Source: DRTC01 sp964521025 (GTDB lineage: Bacteria; Cloacimonadota; Cloacimonadia; Cloacimonadales; TCS61). Taken from it: a stretch of DNA of 64,000 nt. The stretch spans positions 1-64,000 of the forward strand of contig CAZFPK010000004.1 in assembly GCA_964521025.1 (NCBI GenBank). Direction: 5' to 3'. Position 1 is the stretch's first letter. Each line of letters starts with the position of its first letter. Below the pieces are notes generated by a model. It saw only the letters and a list, made by a program, of their open reading frames with translations. It did not search any database and had not been told where the DNA came from. The position numbers were made by a program, and so were the translations under genes. Of this stretch, positions 62,347-64,000 are shown piece by piece.

Positions 62347-62676
62347 CACAAAGCTCCTGCTTTGTGATAAATACACCTCACCTCACCCCAGCCTTCTCCT
62401 ACAAGGAGAGGGAGAAAATCCCCTCTATTAGAGGGGTGCGACTTTAGTCGTGGGGTGTGTTATATGTGATGTTATTGTCTTCTACCAGACTCGACTTCAG
62501 CGAAGGCGACATTGCGCAATGTCGCCTTCGATATGGGGAAATTACTCGTTCCAATGCTCCGGCGTTGTGACTTTTTCCTGTTCAGATGCAAATTTCCATA
62601 TCAATAGCCCCGCTTGCCTTGCCGAAACTTTAGTGAAGGCAGGTCCTTCAGGGCGGGGAAACATTCTTTGAATTAA
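62347..62676. repeat. Repeat-rich spacer with a 30-bp perfect palindrome
   Basis: Contains a hairpin CACAAAGC-TCCT-GCTTTGTG (62347-62366), pieces of the CCCCTCT/GAGGGG composite repeat (62383-62460), a perfect 30-bp palindrome CGAAGGCGACATTGC and complement (62501-62530), and the ATTACTCG hairpin repeat with TCCG loop (62541-62567). No gene is seen. Confidence 0.7.
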
Positions 62677-64000
62677 TCAATTCTCCGCCGTCACCCGGTA
62701 AAACTTTTTCTCATTCGCTCCCACCGGTTCCGACCATTCTGTTTCCGCTGTCGAATCGATGGGAGAAAAAGTCCCATAAGGATCGTCATCATCCGCAGTA
62801 TAGATATTATAGGAAGTCGCTTCTGCCACCGCATCCCAGAAAAGATGAACATCACCGGCGTCGATCCAGATAGTAAGATTTTCTGGGGCGGAGATCGAAA
62901 GACCAAGTTCTTCGTCGTGAGTAGCATTCGTGTATGGAATGAATGTCACTAATCCTAAACTCGCGTTATCATTTTCATCATAAATATTAGCATCTATCTC
63001 CGCCTGCACGATCGTTCCCCAATAAATATAGGAAGCAGTTATGTCGGAAGTTCCGTTATAAAGATCGTAAGTGCCGTTCCCGTAAATATCATTCCATTCC
63101 GTCAGTTCGCTGCCGAAAGTAGGTTCACTCGCTCCGGTCAGGTAGATCCCGTATTGATTATTATCGATGATCTCATTATTGGAAATGAAATCAGGGGAAG
63201 CATTTGTTCCGGAAAATCCTCTATCATTATTCTGCAGGATACAATGATCGAATGATAGGGAGGTGGGAGTATTGGCACTCACACCTTTTCCAGTAGAATA
63301 AGTCGCATGTTCGACAGTACAATAGTCCAGATCACCAGTTGAATCATACAGGAAACTGAGACCTGACCAGGCGTGAGATTCATCGAAACGGGTCATCAGC
63401 ACTCTATTTCCGGAACTTCCCGATACATTTAGTGTACCGTTCACATAAAGACTCACGGAATTATAGAATTTAAGAGTATTTGCAGCAGCAATAGTCAGTT
63501 CACCATTGACTTCGGGAGTGCCGTTAATGTGATGATCCAGACCGCTGAAATTAAACCAGGTTCCGGTTTTATCACTGCTGCCGGATGTAACACGGATCGC
63601 ATTGTTAGTATTTCCTGTAGTCGGGATCGAACTTGCCGCAGTTGGGAAAGAACCGCAGTCTATGGAAAGAGGATAATTATTTTCATTACCTATTCCTCCG
63701 ATCGTAGTCGAAGCATTGATAGTGAAATCTCCCGAATCCTTAAAGCGGAATGCTCCGTAAGTTCCGTTGTTATATAAGGTCAAGTCGTTAATGAAACCGA
63801 GGGTACTACATTCTTCAAAATAAACTCCGCAATCGGTATTATCATCGACAGTCGTTACATTAAAGTTGGGAGATGAACAGTCCCGTAAATGAATTCCGAT
63901 TTTATTACCGGAGCAGACATTTCCCGTTCCTATCACAGGATTGATCGTATTACGAAAATGTATTCCCTCGCCGTGTGTATCCGTATTATTCTGGAAGTAA
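62677..64000 (-). CDS. Secreted beta-helix protein, 5' end outside the window
   Basis: At least 440 residues, open to the window edge; the N-terminus is not included. The visible part is a right-handed beta-helix (CSSPNFNVTTVDDNTDCGVY, DYCTVEHATYSTGKG, NNDRGFSGTNASPDFISNN) followed by an FN3 domain (APENLTIWIDAGDVHLFWDA to the end, EKKFYRVTAEN). The FN3 tail and turns resemble the protein at 56430-60566, so they are probably paralogues with a related surface role. An internal GTG at 63936 is not the real start. Confidence 0.8.
   Translation of the reverse strand, partial: YFQNNTDTHGEGIHFRNTINPVIGTGNVCSGNKIGIHLRDCSSPNFNVTTVDDNTDCGVYFEECSTLGFINDLTLYNNGTYGAFRFKDSGDFTINASTTIGGIGNENNYPLSIDCGSFPTAASSIPTTGNTNNAIRVTSGSSDKTGTWFNFSGLDHHINGTPEVNGELTIAAANTLKFYNSVSLYVNGTLNVSGSSGNRVLMTRFDESHAWSGLSFLYDSTGDLDYCTVEHATYSTGKGVSANTPTSLSFDHCILQNNDRGFSGTNASPDFISNNEIIDNNQYGIYLTGASEPTFGSELTEWNDIYGNGTYDLYNGTSDITASYIYWGTIVQAEIDANIYDENDNASLGLVTFIPYTNATHDEELGLSISAPENLTIWIDAGDVHLFWDAVAEATSYNIYTADDDDPYGTFSPIDSTAETEWSEPVGANEKKFYRVTAEN

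Overview
The window is an AT-rich bacterial chromosome segment from the Fibrobacterota-Chlorobiota-Bacteroidota (FCB) side of the tree, most like Candidatus Cloacimonadota or a near relative. The evidence is several secreted proteins with C-terminal type IX secretion (T9SS) sorting domains of the 'NYPNPFNP...SIYDVKGRLV...SGIYFYRL' type, many lipoproteins, and palindromic intergenic repeats. The phylum is inference from style, not from a marker gene.

Region 1 (1-3050) holds a receiver-only response regulator, a gene remnant and a complete IS110-family element. Region 2 (3052-33437) is a large locus for using laminarin and other beta-1,3/1,6-glucans. On the minus strand it encodes a lipoprotein, a predicted glycosidase fused to an outer-membrane beta-barrel, and a GntR/LacI-type regulator. 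On the plus strand it encodes GH16, GH30 and GH17 lipoprotein enzymes with a GPH sugar:cation symporter, five secreted proteins sharing carbohydrate-binding-like modules (one carrying a GH81 glucanase), a cytosolic beta-1,3-glucan phosphorylase (GH149/GH161 type) and a GH3 beta-glucosidase. The expected flow is surface cleavage by GH16/GH81/GH17/GH30, entry through the outer membrane (perhaps the glycosidase-barrel), symport, then phosphorolysis and hydrolysis in the cytosol. A palindrome TGCTATATAGCA, or a variant, lies in all three control regions around the regulator. A second IS110 element sits between two of the binding-protein genes.

Region 3 (33438-35430) is decayed: a GH81 pseudogene, gene fragments, two mobile-element-like genes and the 3' half of a tRNA-Thr that looks like an attachment site. 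Region 4 (35534-56344) is mostly housekeeping (trmB, dgt, prfB with its programmed frameshift, uppS, cdsA, rfbB, a MltD-like transglycosylase, nadB, tmk, a C-terminal processing protease). It is interrupted by defence and accessory inserts: a MNT/HEPN pair with a BglII-like restriction-modification system between two copies of a roughly 60-bp repeat, a GNAT gene bounded by 53-bp inverted repeats exactly between uppS and cdsA, and a CfrBI-like restriction-modification system with a HEAT-repeat methyltransferase. Region 5 (56430-64000) encodes two large secreted beta-helix proteins and one unknown protein, separated by repeat-rich spacers.

The most noteworthy signals are: paired conserved non-coding RNAs at the IS110 left ends (candidate bridge RNAs), the glycosidase-porin fusion with a shared operator, the inverted-repeat GNAT cassette, and a dispersed family of hairpins with a GGA loop.
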